From contig DATHUJ010000131.1 of the NCBI GenBank assembly GCA_035462375.1, positions 1-18,059 on the forward strand: a stretch of DNA of 18,059 nt, written 5' to 3'. Every line of letters starts with the position of its first letter. Within the stretch, counting starts at the first letter, position 1. Position numbers and translations under genes: made by a program. The notes below the pieces were generated by a model, which saw only the letters and a program-made list of their open reading frames with translations, searched no databases and had not been told where the DNA came from. Of this stretch, positions 1 to 6,951 are shown piece after piece. Source of the stretch: DASTQL01 sp035462375 (lineage in GTDB: Bacteria; Actinomycetota; Actinomycetes; Jiangellales; Jiangellaceae).

Positions 1-2343
1 CTCGGCGGCGAGGAGCGGCTCGCGCTCGGCGAGGTTGATCGCCTTGCGGACCGGGTCGCCCGGGGCCACGGCCGGGCAGGCCTCGACGCACAGCCCACAT
101 CCCGTGCAGTCCTCGACGTAGACCTGAAGCGTGTAGCGGGCGTCCGGGAGCCCAGGGGCCTCCAGCGGAGCCGACCGGAACCCGTCCGGTGCGCCCTCGA
201 GGCTGGACGGGTCGTAGTACCTGGAACGGATCACGCTGTGCGGACAGACGAAGCTGCAGTTACCGCACTGGATGCACAGGTCGTCGTCCCAGACCGCGAC
301 CAGCTCGGAGATGTTGCGCTTCTCGTACGCCGTCGTGCCGCTCGGGTAGGTGCCGTCCACCGGTAGTGCGCTGACCGGCAGGTCGTCGCCCCTGCCGGCC
401 ATCATCTCCGCGGTGACGGCGCGGACGAACTCCGGCGCGTGCGCGGGTACCGGCGGCGGCAGCTCGCGCCCGGCCGTCACGCCGTCGGGCACCTCGATCC
501 GGTGCAGACCTTCCAGCGAGTGGTCGACGGCTGCCCGGTTGCGTTCGACCACCGCAGCGCCGCGCCGCCCGTACGTCTTCTCGATCGCCTCCTTGATCCG
601 CGCGATCGCCTCCTCTCGCGGCAGCACGCCCGAGATGGCGAAGAAGCAGGTCTGCAGCACCACGTTGATCCGCCCGGCCAGGCCCACCGTGCGGGCGATC
701 CGGTCGGCGTCGATCGCGTAGACAGTGATGCGCTTGGCGAGGATCTGCTCCTGGACGGGCCGCGGAAGCGCATCCCAGACCTCGTCCGGCGAGTACCGGC
801 AGTTGAGCAGCAAGGTCGCACCAGGCGCCGCCCGGGCGAGCACGTCGACCTGCTCGAGCAGCCCGAAGTGGTGGCAGCCGACGAAGCCGGCGTGCTGCAC
901 GAGGTACGGCGCCTGGATCGGCCGCGGCCCGAACCGCAGGTGCGACACGGTCCGCGAGCCCGACTTCTTCGAGTCGTAGACGAAGTAGCCCTGGGCGTGC
1001 AGCCGTTCCTCGGAGCCCAGGATCTTGATCGTGTCCTTGTTCGCACCGACCGTTCCGTCCGCACCCAACCCGAAGAAGACGGCCCGAACCGTGTCAGGCG
1101 GCTCGATGTCCAGGGAGGCCTCGTAGGGCAGGCTCGTCCCCGAGACGTCGTCGGTGATTCCGATGGTGAACCGGCGCCGCGGTCGTTCGGCTGCGAGCTC
1201 TTCGAAGACCCCCGCGACCATGCCCGGTGTGAACTCCTTCGACGACAGCCCGTAGCGACCGCCGGACAACCTCGGCAGGACCCGCTCACCCTCCTCGTGC
1301 GACTCGGTCAGGGCGGCGATCACGTCCAGGAACAGCGGCTCACCGATCGAGCCGGGCTCCTTGGTCCGGTCCAGCACCGCGAGTCGGCGCACGCTCGCGG
1401 GCAATGCCTCGACCAGCGCCCGGGCGGGGAACGGCCGGTACAGCCGGACCTGGGCCACCCCGACCCGCTCACCCCCCGCGTTGAGCCACGCCACGGTCTC
1501 CCGGATGGTTTCCCCGCCCGAGCCCATCGCGACGACCACTCGGTCCGCGTCGGGATGTCCGCTGTAGTCGACGACGTGGAGGCGGCGGCCGGTCCGCTCG
1601 CCCAGCCGGGCCATGGCGTCGTCCACGACCTCCGGGACGCGAGCGTAGAACGGGTTGACCGTCTCGCGAGCCTGGAAGTAGACATCGGGGTTCTGCGACG
1701 TGCCGCGGATGAACGGCCGGTTCGGCGACAGGCCCCTGCCGCGATGTGCCCGGACCAGCTCCTCGGGCACCAGGTCACGCAGGTCGTCGTCGGAGAGCGT
1801 CTCGATGGCGTTCAGCTCGTGCGAGGTGCGGAACCCGTCGAAGAAGTGCACGAACGGGACGCGCGTCCTCAGGCTGGCGGCCTGCGCCACCAGCGCCAGG
1901 TCGTGGGCCTCCTGGACCGACGCCGACGCGAGCATCGCGAACCCGGTCTGGCGCACCGCCATGACGTCGGAGTGGTCGCCGAAGATCGACAGGCCCTGCG
2001 CCGCCAGCGCCCGGGCGGCCACGTGCACCACGGCCGAGGTCAGCTCGCCGGCGATCTTGTACATGTTCGGGATCATCAAGAGCAGGCCCTGCGAGCTCGT
2101 GAACGTCGTCGACAGCGACCCACCCTGCAACGCGCCGTGCAGCGCCCCGGACGCGCCACCCTCGCTCTGCATCTCGACCACGGAGGGCACGGTGCCCCAC
2201 ACGTTGGGCCGCCGCCGGCTCGCCCACTCGTCCGCCAGCTCGGCCATCGGCGACGACGGCGTGATCGGGTAGATGCAGCAGACCTCGTTGAGCCGGTAGG
2301 CGACCGAGGCGGCGGCCTCGTTGCCGTCGATCGTCGCGCGCAT
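1..2343 (-). CDS. nifJ: Pyruvate:ferredoxin (flavodoxin) oxidoreductase, C-terminus beyond left edge
   Basis: This enzyme oxidatively decarboxylates pyruvate with CoA to acetyl-CoA and CO2, passing electrons to ferredoxin or flavodoxin; it is cytosolic. I translated the minus strand from ATG 2343 and the frame stays open for 781 codons to the window edge. The N-terminal domain carries YPITPSSPMAE (about residues 25-35), typical of the pyruvate-binding domain I of PFOR. FFGLGADGTVGANKDT in the middle is the gamma-like domain. Two [4Fe-4S] motifs follow: C690-x2-C693-x2-C696-x3-C700-P and C746-x2-C749-x2-C752-x3-C756-P. Family members are about 1,170-1,200 residues, so the C-terminal TPP domain lies outside. 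Its ATG overlaps the TGA of the upstream gltD-like gene (TGATG), implying translational coupling. The family call is firm; the physiological direction is inference. Confidence 0.95.
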   Translation of the reverse strand, partial: MRATIDGNEAAASVAYRLNEVCCIYPITPSSPMAELADEWASRRRPNVWGTVPSVVEMQSEGGASGALHGALQGGSLSTTFTSSQGLLLMIPNMYKIAGELTSAVVHVAARALAAQGLSIFGDHSDVMAVRQTGFAMLASASVQEAHDLALVAQAASLRTRVPFVHFFDGFRTSHELNAIETLSDDDLRDLVPEELVRAHRGRGLSPNRPFIRGTSQNPDVYFQARETVNPFYARVPEVVDDAMARLGERTGRRLHVVDYSGHPDADRVVVAMGSGGETIRETVAWLNAGGERVGVAQVRLYRPFPARALVEALPASVRRLAVLDRTKEPGSIGEPLFLDVIAALTESHEEGERVLPRLSGGRYGLSSKEFTPGMVAGVFEELAAERPRRRFTIGITDDVSGTSLPYEASLDIEPPDTVRAVFFGLGADGTVGANKDTIKILGSEERLHAQGYFVYDSKKSGSRTVSHLRFGPRPIQAPYLVQHAGFVGCHHFGLLEQVDVLARAAPGATLLLNCRYSPDEVWDALPRPVQEQILAKRITVYAIDADRIARTVGLAGRINVVLQTCFFAISGVLPREEAIARIKEAIEKTYGRRGAAVVERNRAAVDHSLEGLHRIEVPDGVTAGRELPPPVPAHAPEFVRAVTAEMMAGRGDDLPVSALPVDGTYPSGTTAYEKRNISELVAVWDDDLCIQCGNCSFVCPHSVIRSRYYDPSSLEGAPDGFRSAPLEAPGLPDARYTLQVYVEDCTGCGLCVEACPAVAPGDPVRKAINLAEREPLLAAE

Positions 2344-4001
2344 CAGCCCGGCTCCGGGAACATCTCGATCGAGTGCACCGGGCACTGCTCGTAGCAGGCC
2401 CCGCAGCCGGTGCAGCGGTCGTAGTCGAACCGGTAGCGGTGACCCACGCCCAGCTTGATCACCGCGTCCTCCGGACACGCGCCGAGGCAGCCGTCGCACT
2501 CACAGCAGTTGCCACAGGACAGGCACCGGCGCGCCTCGTAGGTCGCCTCGGCTTCGGACAGCCCGCCGACGATCTCGCCGAATCCCTCGACGCGCTCCTC
2601 GGGTGCGAGCTCGGGCTGCTGCCGGCGCGCGGCATCACCGAAGTACCACAGGTTCAGCATGTCGAAGGTCGCCAGGGGGTGCTTCGGACCGCCGGACGGC
2701 GTCGTGTCGCGCAGCCACGCGTCGATGTGGCGGGCGGCCTTCTTGCCGTGACCCACGCCGACCGTCACGGTGCGCTCGCTCGGCACCATGTCCCCGCCCG
2801 CGAACACGCCGGGGCATCCAGTCATCAGCGATGCCGACACCTTGACGGTGCCGTCGCGCTCGAACTCCACCCCAGGAACGGCGCGCAGGAACGCGGTGTC
2901 GGTCTCCTGTCCCAGCGCCAGGATCACGGTGTCCGCGGCGAGCGTCTCGAATCGGCCGGTCGCCTGCGGGTAGCCGGACTCGTCGAGCTCCATCAGCTCG
3001 ACCTGCAGCTCCGGTCCCTCGAAGGCCGTGATCGTCCGCAGCCAGTTGATCCGCACGCCCTCGCGCTCGGCATCCTCGGCCTCCTCGGCATGGGCAGGCA
3101 TCTGAGCGCGGGTGCGGCGGTAGACGATGAGTGCCTCGTCCGCGCCGAGCCGGCGCGCCACGCGGGCCGCGTCCATCGCGGTGTTGCCACCGCCGTAGAC
3201 CGCCACGCGTCGCCCGAGCACGGGCCGCTCACCCGAGGCGACACCGCGCAGGAACGAGACCGCGTCCACGATCCGCCCGGCATCGCGCGCGGGGATGTCG
3301 ACGCGCTTGGACAGGTGCGCGCCGACCGCGACGAAGACCGCGTCGAAGCCTCCCTCTTCACGCTCGGCCACGAGGTCCTCGACGCGGTGGTCGGAGGTGA
3401 TCCGCACGCCCAGCGCCTCGATCCGGTCCAGCTCCCCGGCCAAGACATCGCGCGGCAAGCGGTAGGCGGGGATGCCGTAGCGCATCATCCCGCCGGGTTC
3501 GGCGCCCGCGTCCCGGATGTCCACCTCGTGGCCGAGTCGCGCGAGGTGGTAGGCGGCCGACAGCCCGCTCGGCCCCGAGCCGATGACGAGCACCCGCCTG
3601 CCGCTGCGGACCGGTGGAGCGTCGAATCGCCAGCCACGCTCCAGCGCGAGGTCGCCGAGGAACCGCTCGACCGAGTGGATCGAGACCGCACTGTCGAGGT
3701 TGGCTCGGTTGCACACGCTCTCGCACGGGTGGTAACAGACGCGCCCGTGGATCGCCGCCAGCGGGTTGTCGGCCACGAGCACGCGCCACGCCTCCTCGTG
3801 GCGGCCCTCCATGGCCCGGGCCAGCCAGCCCTGGATGTTCTCTCCGGCCGGGCAGCCGGCGTTGCACGGCGGCAGCAGGTCGACGTAGACGGGCCGCCGG
3901 TCCCGGACCGGCCCGGAGCGAGAACGTCCGTGCAGGAGGTCCGGCAACGCCGTCAGATCCCGCGGCGGGTCGCTCATGCCCCCCGTGGCTGCGTCCACCA
4001 T
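2343..4001 (-). CDS. GltD-like FAD/NAD(P)-dependent oxidoreductase with C-terminal ferredoxin domain
   Basis: This 552-residue flavoprotein resembles the small subunit of glutamate synthase and related NADPH:ferredoxin-type reductases. The N-terminal Fe-S domain has C46-x3-C50-P and then C89, C93 and C97. FAD binds at the Rossmann motif GSGPSG (141-146) and NADPH at GGGNTAMD (about 270-277). The GGDM motif typical of the C-terminal FAD contact follows. The C-terminus adds two cysteine clusters: C493, C496, C499, C500, C502, C505, C509, then C530-x2-C533-x2-C536-x3-C540-P, a [4Fe-4S] ferredoxin fold. No GltB large subunit is nearby and the gene is coupled to nifJ. I therefore infer that it shuttles electrons between ferredoxin and NADP(H) rather than making glutamate. 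The ATG at 4001 has no Shine-Dalgarno sequence but follows a TANNNT box by 6 bp, suggesting a leaderless message. An alternative ATG at 3977 is possible. Confidence 0.9.
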   Translation of the reverse strand: MVDAATGGMSDPPRDLTALPDLLHGRSRSGPVRDRRPVYVDLLPPCNAGCPAGENIQGWLARAMEGRHEEAWRVLVADNPLAAIHGRVCYHPCESVCNRANLDSAVSIHSVERFLGDLALERGWRFDAPPVRSGRRVLVIGSGPSGLSAAYHLARLGHEVDIRDAGAEPGGMMRYGIPAYRLPRDVLAGELDRIEALGVRITSDHRVEDLVAEREEGGFDAVFVAVGAHLSKRVDIPARDAGRIVDAVSFLRGVASGERPVLGRRVAVYGGGNTAMDAARVARRLGADEALIVYRRTRAQMPAHAEEAEDAEREGVRINWLRTITAFEGPELQVELMELDESGYPQATGRFETLAADTVILALGQETDTAFLRAVPGVEFERDGTVKVSASLMTGCPGVFAGGDMVPSERTVTVGVGHGKKAARHIDAWLRDTTPSGGPKHPLATFDMLNLWYFGDAARRQQPELAPEERVEGFGEIVGGLSEAEATYEARRCLSCGNCCECDGCLGACPEDAVIKLGVGHRYRFDYDRCTGCGACYEQCPVHSIEMFPEPG

Positions 4002-4023
4002 GGCGCGAGCCTACGCCGTAGGC
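4002..4023 (-). promoter_or_regulatory. Probable leaderless promoter with a perfect palindrome before the gltD-like gene
   Basis: GCCTACG (4009-4015), one central C, and CGTAGGC (4017-4023) form a perfect 7-bp-arm palindrome. On the minus strand it contains TAGGCT (4013-4008), a TANNNT -10 box six bases before ATG 4001. No -35 match to TTGACA is visible, so an activator or a non-canonical sigma factor is possible. The CCTACG/CGTAGG core is the same as in the desaturase operator at 9058-9105. Confidence 0.4.
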
Positions 4024-4187
4024 GGTGGGGCCCCCGTACGGTGGTCGGACGCTCCAGCGGCAAGGGTCAGCGCGTGATCGAAACCTGGTGGGCCTTCGTC
4101 TCCGCCGCGCAGCCGAGGTGCCGTAGGAACCATGACGCGCGTCGGCTGCACGACCCCTCGGCGTTACCGTCGTCGCCGGAGGCGCGG

Positions 4188-4739
4188 GTGAGCGAAGGTG
4201 TTGGCGACGAGGAGCCGGGCGGGGGCGACTTGACGCCCCCGCTCGACCCCGACACGACCGGACCTGCCAGCGAGACGGCGACGCCCAGCGGGCGAGACGT
4301 CCTGCGCGTACGGCCCCGCCACCGGCACCGAGGCCGCACCGCCGCCACGTACGGCGTGATCTTCGGCGGGGGGATGGGGGGCGGGACCCTCCGGTACGTG
4401 CTCGAGGAGGTCTTCCCGGAGCCCGAGCGCGGCTTCCCGGTGACGACCTTCGTCATCAACGTCAGCGGCGCCTTCGCCCTGACCCTGCTCCTGGTGCTCG
4501 TCGCCGAGGCACTGGACCCCGGCCCGTACCTGCGCCCGGCGCTGGGGACGGGGCTGCTCGGGTCGTTCACGACGTTCTCCACCTTCGTGGTCGCCGCCGA
4601 CCGTCTCGTGCTGCTGGACCGGTGGTGGGTGGCGATGGGATACGTCCTGGGAAGTGCGGTCGCGGGGCTTGCGGCCGCGTCGTTCGGGTTGGTCATCGGC
4701 AGGGGCGTGGTGGCGCTCCACGGCACGAGGACGGGATGA
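4188..4739 (+). CDS. crcB: Fluoride exporter subunit CrcB/Fluc (first copy)
   Basis: CrcB (Fluc) proteins are small membrane channels that release fluoride from the cytosol as dimers. The GTG start at 4188 is chosen because GGAGG (4178-4182) lies 5 bases upstream; it gives 183 residues. The first roughly 50 residues are an unusually long, polar, Pro/Gly/Arg-rich extension. Four hydrophobic segments follow. Family signatures are visible: GGGTLRY (R69), FVINVSGAF (N91), and SFTTFSTF (126-133), which holds the pore phenylalanines and the TTFS break. Its stop overlaps the start of the DUF190 gene by 4 bp (ATGA), and a second crcB follows. The two copies probably assemble as a heterodimer, as is usual for paired crcB genes. 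Confidence 0.92.
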   Translation: MSEGVGDEEPGGGDLTPPLDPDTTGPASETATPSGRDVLRVRPRHRHRGRTAATYGVIFGGGMGGGTLRYVLEEVFPEPERGFPVTTFVINVSGAFALTLLLVLVAEALDPGPYLRPALGTGLLGSFTTFSTFVVAADRLVLLDRWWVAMGYVLGSAVAGLAAASFGLVIGRGVVALHGTRTG

Positions 4740-5095
4740 GCATGCACCTGGAAGGGTCCGCGCAGCGCCTGACGATCTTCTGCGGCGAGTCGGACAAGGC
4801 CGCCCACTCGCACAAGCCGCTGCACGTGGAGATCGTCCAGCGCGCCCGCAAGTCCGGCCTGGCCGGCACGACGGTGCTCCGTGGGGTCGAGGGCTTCGGC
4901 GCGTCCAGCGTCGTGCACACCACCCGGTTCCTGTCGATGTCGGAGGACCTGCCGATGGTGCTGGTCATCGTGGACACGAAGGAACGGATCCAGGCCTTCC
5001 TCCCCCAGCTCGACGACCTCATCGAGGAGGGCCTGGTCATCGTCGAGGACGTCACGGTGCTCAAGTACGTCGGCCGGCCCGACGGTGAGCGATGA
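4736..5095 (+). CDS. DUF190 family PII-like protein
   Basis: This 119-residue soluble protein belongs to DUF190, whose fold is ferredoxin-like and related to PII signalling proteins. Visible features are the GLAGTTVLRGVEGFG stretch (41-55), alternating hydrophobic strands (LTIFCGE; MVLVIVD; LVIVEDVTVLKYV), and a helix around TKERIQAFLPQLDDLI. ATG 4736 is preferred over ATG 4742 because GAGG (4727-4730) sits 5 bases upstream and the start overlaps the crcB stop as ATGA. It also ends in an ATGA overlap with the second crcB. Translation of all three genes is therefore coupled. DUF190 genes are repeatedly found beside crcB, so a regulatory or ligand-sensing role in fluoride efflux is likely but not established. 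Confidence 0.9.
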   Translation: MSMHLEGSAQRLTIFCGESDKAAHSHKPLHVEIVQRARKSGLAGTTVLRGVEGFGASSVVHTTRFLSMSEDLPMVLVIVDTKERIQAFLPQLDDLIEEGLVIVEDVTVLKYVGRPDGER

Positions 5096-5475
5096 CGTTG
5101 GCCCTGGTCGTCGCCGTAGCGGTCGCGTCCGGCGTCGGTGCGCAGGCTCGCTTCTCGCTCGACCTCCTGGTCCAGCGGAGGCTAGGTGGGTCGGCCCTGC
5201 CCTGGGGGACGATGACCGTCAACGTCGTCGGCTCGGCGGCACTAGGCGCGCTGGTCGCGCTGACCCAGGCTGGGCGGCTCGACGAGACAGTGGAGATCGT
5301 GCTGGCGGTCGGCCTGTGCGGCGCCTTCACGACCTTCTCGACCTGGACCTTCGAGACCGTCCGGCTGCTCGAGGAGGGCGCGCTGTGGGAGGCGACGCTC
5401 AACGTCGGGCTGAGTCTCGTGCTCGGCATGGCGGCGGCGCTGCTCACCTACGGTGCGGTCCACGCCCTGAGTTGA
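5092..5475 (+). CDS. crcB: Fluoride exporter subunit CrcB/Fluc (second copy)
   Basis: This is the second Fluc subunit, 127 residues, close to the family's usual 120-130 and without the long N-terminal extension of the first copy. Four hydrophobic segments are evident. Diagnostic residues are GVGAQARF (R20), MTVNVVGSAALG (N44) and AFTTFSTW (78-85), which matches the TTFSTF pore motif apart from the final residue. ATG 5092 overlaps the DUF190 stop (ATGA). Sequence divergence from the first copy suggests two non-equivalent subunits of one dual-topology channel rather than a recent duplication. Confidence 0.93.
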   Translation: MTLALVVAVAVASGVGAQARFSLDLLVQRRLGGSALPWGTMTVNVVGSAALGALVALTQAGRLDETVEIVLAVGLCGAFTTFSTWTFETVRLLEEGALWEATLNVGLSLVLGMAAALLTYGAVHALS

Positions 5476-5497
5476 GGAGCACGTGAGCGGCCGGGGC

Positions 5498-5519
5498 AGG
5501 GCTGTAGGCGACAAGCCCT
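5498..5519 (+). terminator. Weak hairpin after the crcB operon
   Basis: AGGGCT (5498-5503) can pair with AGCCCT (5514-5519) across a 10-base loop, followed by TTCGGCCCCCCTTCG. It lies 23 bp after the last crcB stop. There is no U-tract, so termination strength is doubtful. Confidence 0.3.
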
Positions 5520-5532
5520 TCGGCCCCCCTTC

Positions 5533-5677
5533 GTGACCTTCCTCGTCGCTTTCGTCTCCGTGCCCACCGTGCTGGCGGCACTGGCCTTCCTGGCCGCCGC
5601 GAGCCCCGGTCAACTTCATCGGCATCTCGCCGTCGGTCGAGGTCCACGTCGTCCTCACCGTCATCGAGGCGTCAGGC
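5533..5677 (+). pseudogene. Frameshifted fragment resembling an APC-type amino-acid permease
   Basis: From GTG 5533 one frame encodes a hydrophobic segment, MTFLVAFVSVPTVLAALAFL followed by AAASPG. From 5609 the next frame continues as VNFIGISPSVEVHVVLTVIE and then ASG. Placed end to end they read like the transmembrane 4-5 region of APC-superfamily permeases, in which a phrase such as VNxxGISESVxxNVVLTxxE is common. A one-base frame change near 5605-5609 separates them. Nothing upstream or downstream continues the protein, and the 3' end runs 6 bp into the opposing glycosyltransferase gene. I read it as a relic truncated at both ends. The family assignment comes from memory of the motif and is moderate to weak. 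Confidence 0.4.
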
Positions 5678-6820
5678 GCTGCTTCCTCCGACCGGCTCCT
5701 GCTCGGGCCCCGGCTTGGTGCTCAGCACCGGCTGAGACGGCGGCTCGTCGGCGGCCAACAAGGCCGCCCGGTAGACCTCCTCGTAACCCGACGTCGTCGC
5801 CGCGACGGTGAAGTGCTCCTCGACGTGACGGCGGCAGGCAGCAGGGTCCAGGTCCCGCACCGCGTGCAGCGCCTCGGGAAGCTCGTCCGGCCCCGCGCAG
5901 AGGATCCCGGTCACACCGTCGACCACGACCTCGGGGACGGCGCCCCGCGGCAGCGACACCACGGGGGTGCCACACACCATCGCCTCGATGAGGACCATCC
6001 CGAAGGGCTCGTCCCACTGCAGGGGGAAGAGCAGGCAGCGGGCACGCGACAGCAGGTCGGTCTTCTCCGCGAAGCCGACCGCCCCGGCGACGGTCACGTC
6101 CGGACCCAGGCGCGGCTGCACCTCTGCGGCGAAGAACTCCTTCTCCGGCTCCTCCGTGCACTTCCCCGCCAGCACGATCGGGAGGCCGGCGGCCCGCGCG
6201 GCGTCGATCGCCAGGTGCGGCGCCTTGTCGGCGTTGTAGCGACCCAGCCAGAGCGCGAAGTCCTCCTTGGCCTCCCGGTACGGGAAGTCCTCCGGCACCA
6301 CGCCGTTGTGCACCCTCCCGGCCCACCGCAACCCGGGCGCCGACCGTCGCTGCGCGTCCGAGATGGCGACGAGATGGCAGTCGACGGAGGTGTGCCGGTA
6401 GTAGTCCAGCCACGGCCCGACGACGGGACCGTGTGCCGTCACGACCACCGGCGTCAGCCACCGCCCGGCCAGCAGGGGCCCGGCGGCGGTGTGGTCGTGG
6501 ATGACGTCGACACCGCCTCCGGCCATCAGCTCGTCGATGACGTGTGCGGCGGACAGGGCGTGCAGGATCTCGGGCAGGACCGTCCCGACCTCGCGGCTGG
6601 GCGGGTGCTCGACGGTGGGGATGAACTCCGCCGAGACTTTGCCACGGCCGGCGCCGATCACGGTGACGTCGTGGCCGCGGGCGACCAGGCCCTCGACGAG
6701 ACCCGCCACCACAGCCTCGATGCCGCCGTACCCTTCCGGGGGCAGCTCGAAGTACGGAGGGGCTACCACGGCGATCCGGAGCGGTGGCACGCTCCGGGAC
6801 CTTCGTTCGTCCTCGACCAT
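5672..6820 (-). CDS. GT-B glycosyltransferase, family 4 type
   Basis: This 382-residue protein should be a cytosolic retaining glycosyltransferase moving sugar from a nucleotide donor. The N-terminal Rossmann half begins LRIAVVAPPYFELPPEGYGG (14-33), with the glycine-rich acceptor-side loop. The C-terminal half has LWLGRYNADKAPHLAI (190-205) and the EPFGMVLIEAMVCGTPVV block (271-288), whose E271 and E279 form the EX7E motif of GT4 enzymes. ATG 6820 is chosen because GGGAGG lies 5 bases upstream; a GTG at 6844 would extend it by 8 residues but has no ribosome site. It diverges from the GH65 gene, so both may act on the same glycan or disaccharide. Donor and acceptor are not predictable from sequence. 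Its last 6 bp overlap the permease fragment. Confidence 0.9.
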   Translation of the reverse strand: MVEDERRSRSVPPLRIAVVAPPYFELPPEGYGGIEAVVAGLVEGLVARGHDVTVIGAGRGKVSAEFIPTVEHPPSREVGTVLPEILHALSAAHVIDELMAGGGVDVIHDHTAAGPLLAGRWLTPVVVTAHGPVVGPWLDYYRHTSVDCHLVAISDAQRRSAPGLRWAGRVHNGVVPEDFPYREAKEDFALWLGRYNADKAPHLAIDAARAAGLPIVLAGKCTEEPEKEFFAAEVQPRLGPDVTVAGAVGFAEKTDLLSRARCLLFPLQWDEPFGMVLIEAMVCGTPVVSLPRGAVPEVVVDGVTGILCAGPDELPEALHAVRDLDPAACRRHVEEHFTVAATTSGYEEVYRAALLAADEPPSQPVLSTKPGPEQEPVGGSSA

Positions 6821-6951
6821 GACAGCCTCCCAGGCGCCCGTCACCGTCGCGACAATGTCGAATGCCGCGACCGGCCACTTCTACCCCGTCCGGGACCTCG
6901 GCAATCTCGATGTGCGAACGGCCGGTCTGCGGTCACGATGGAGGAATGTGT

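Noticed and set aside
4083..4100. DosR-type box (GGGCCTTCGTCTCC and, near 6889, GGGACCTCGGCAAT)
   Set aside because: Only about 8 of 14 positions fit the symmetric GGGACTTTAGTCCC consensus at the first, and the second has only one recognisable half-site.
4002..4187. Possible fluoride riboswitch before crcB
   Set aside because: The conserved GATGG and CTGATG core segments of the crcB RNA motif are absent from this 186-base region.
439..4739. Very long plus-strand open frames (439-2394 and 2373-4739) over the nifJ and gltD-like genes
   Set aside because: They are antisense to clear protein families, have low-complexity Arg/Ala/Asp/Val-rich text, and arise from high GC; only the last 183 codons (crcB) of the second are real.
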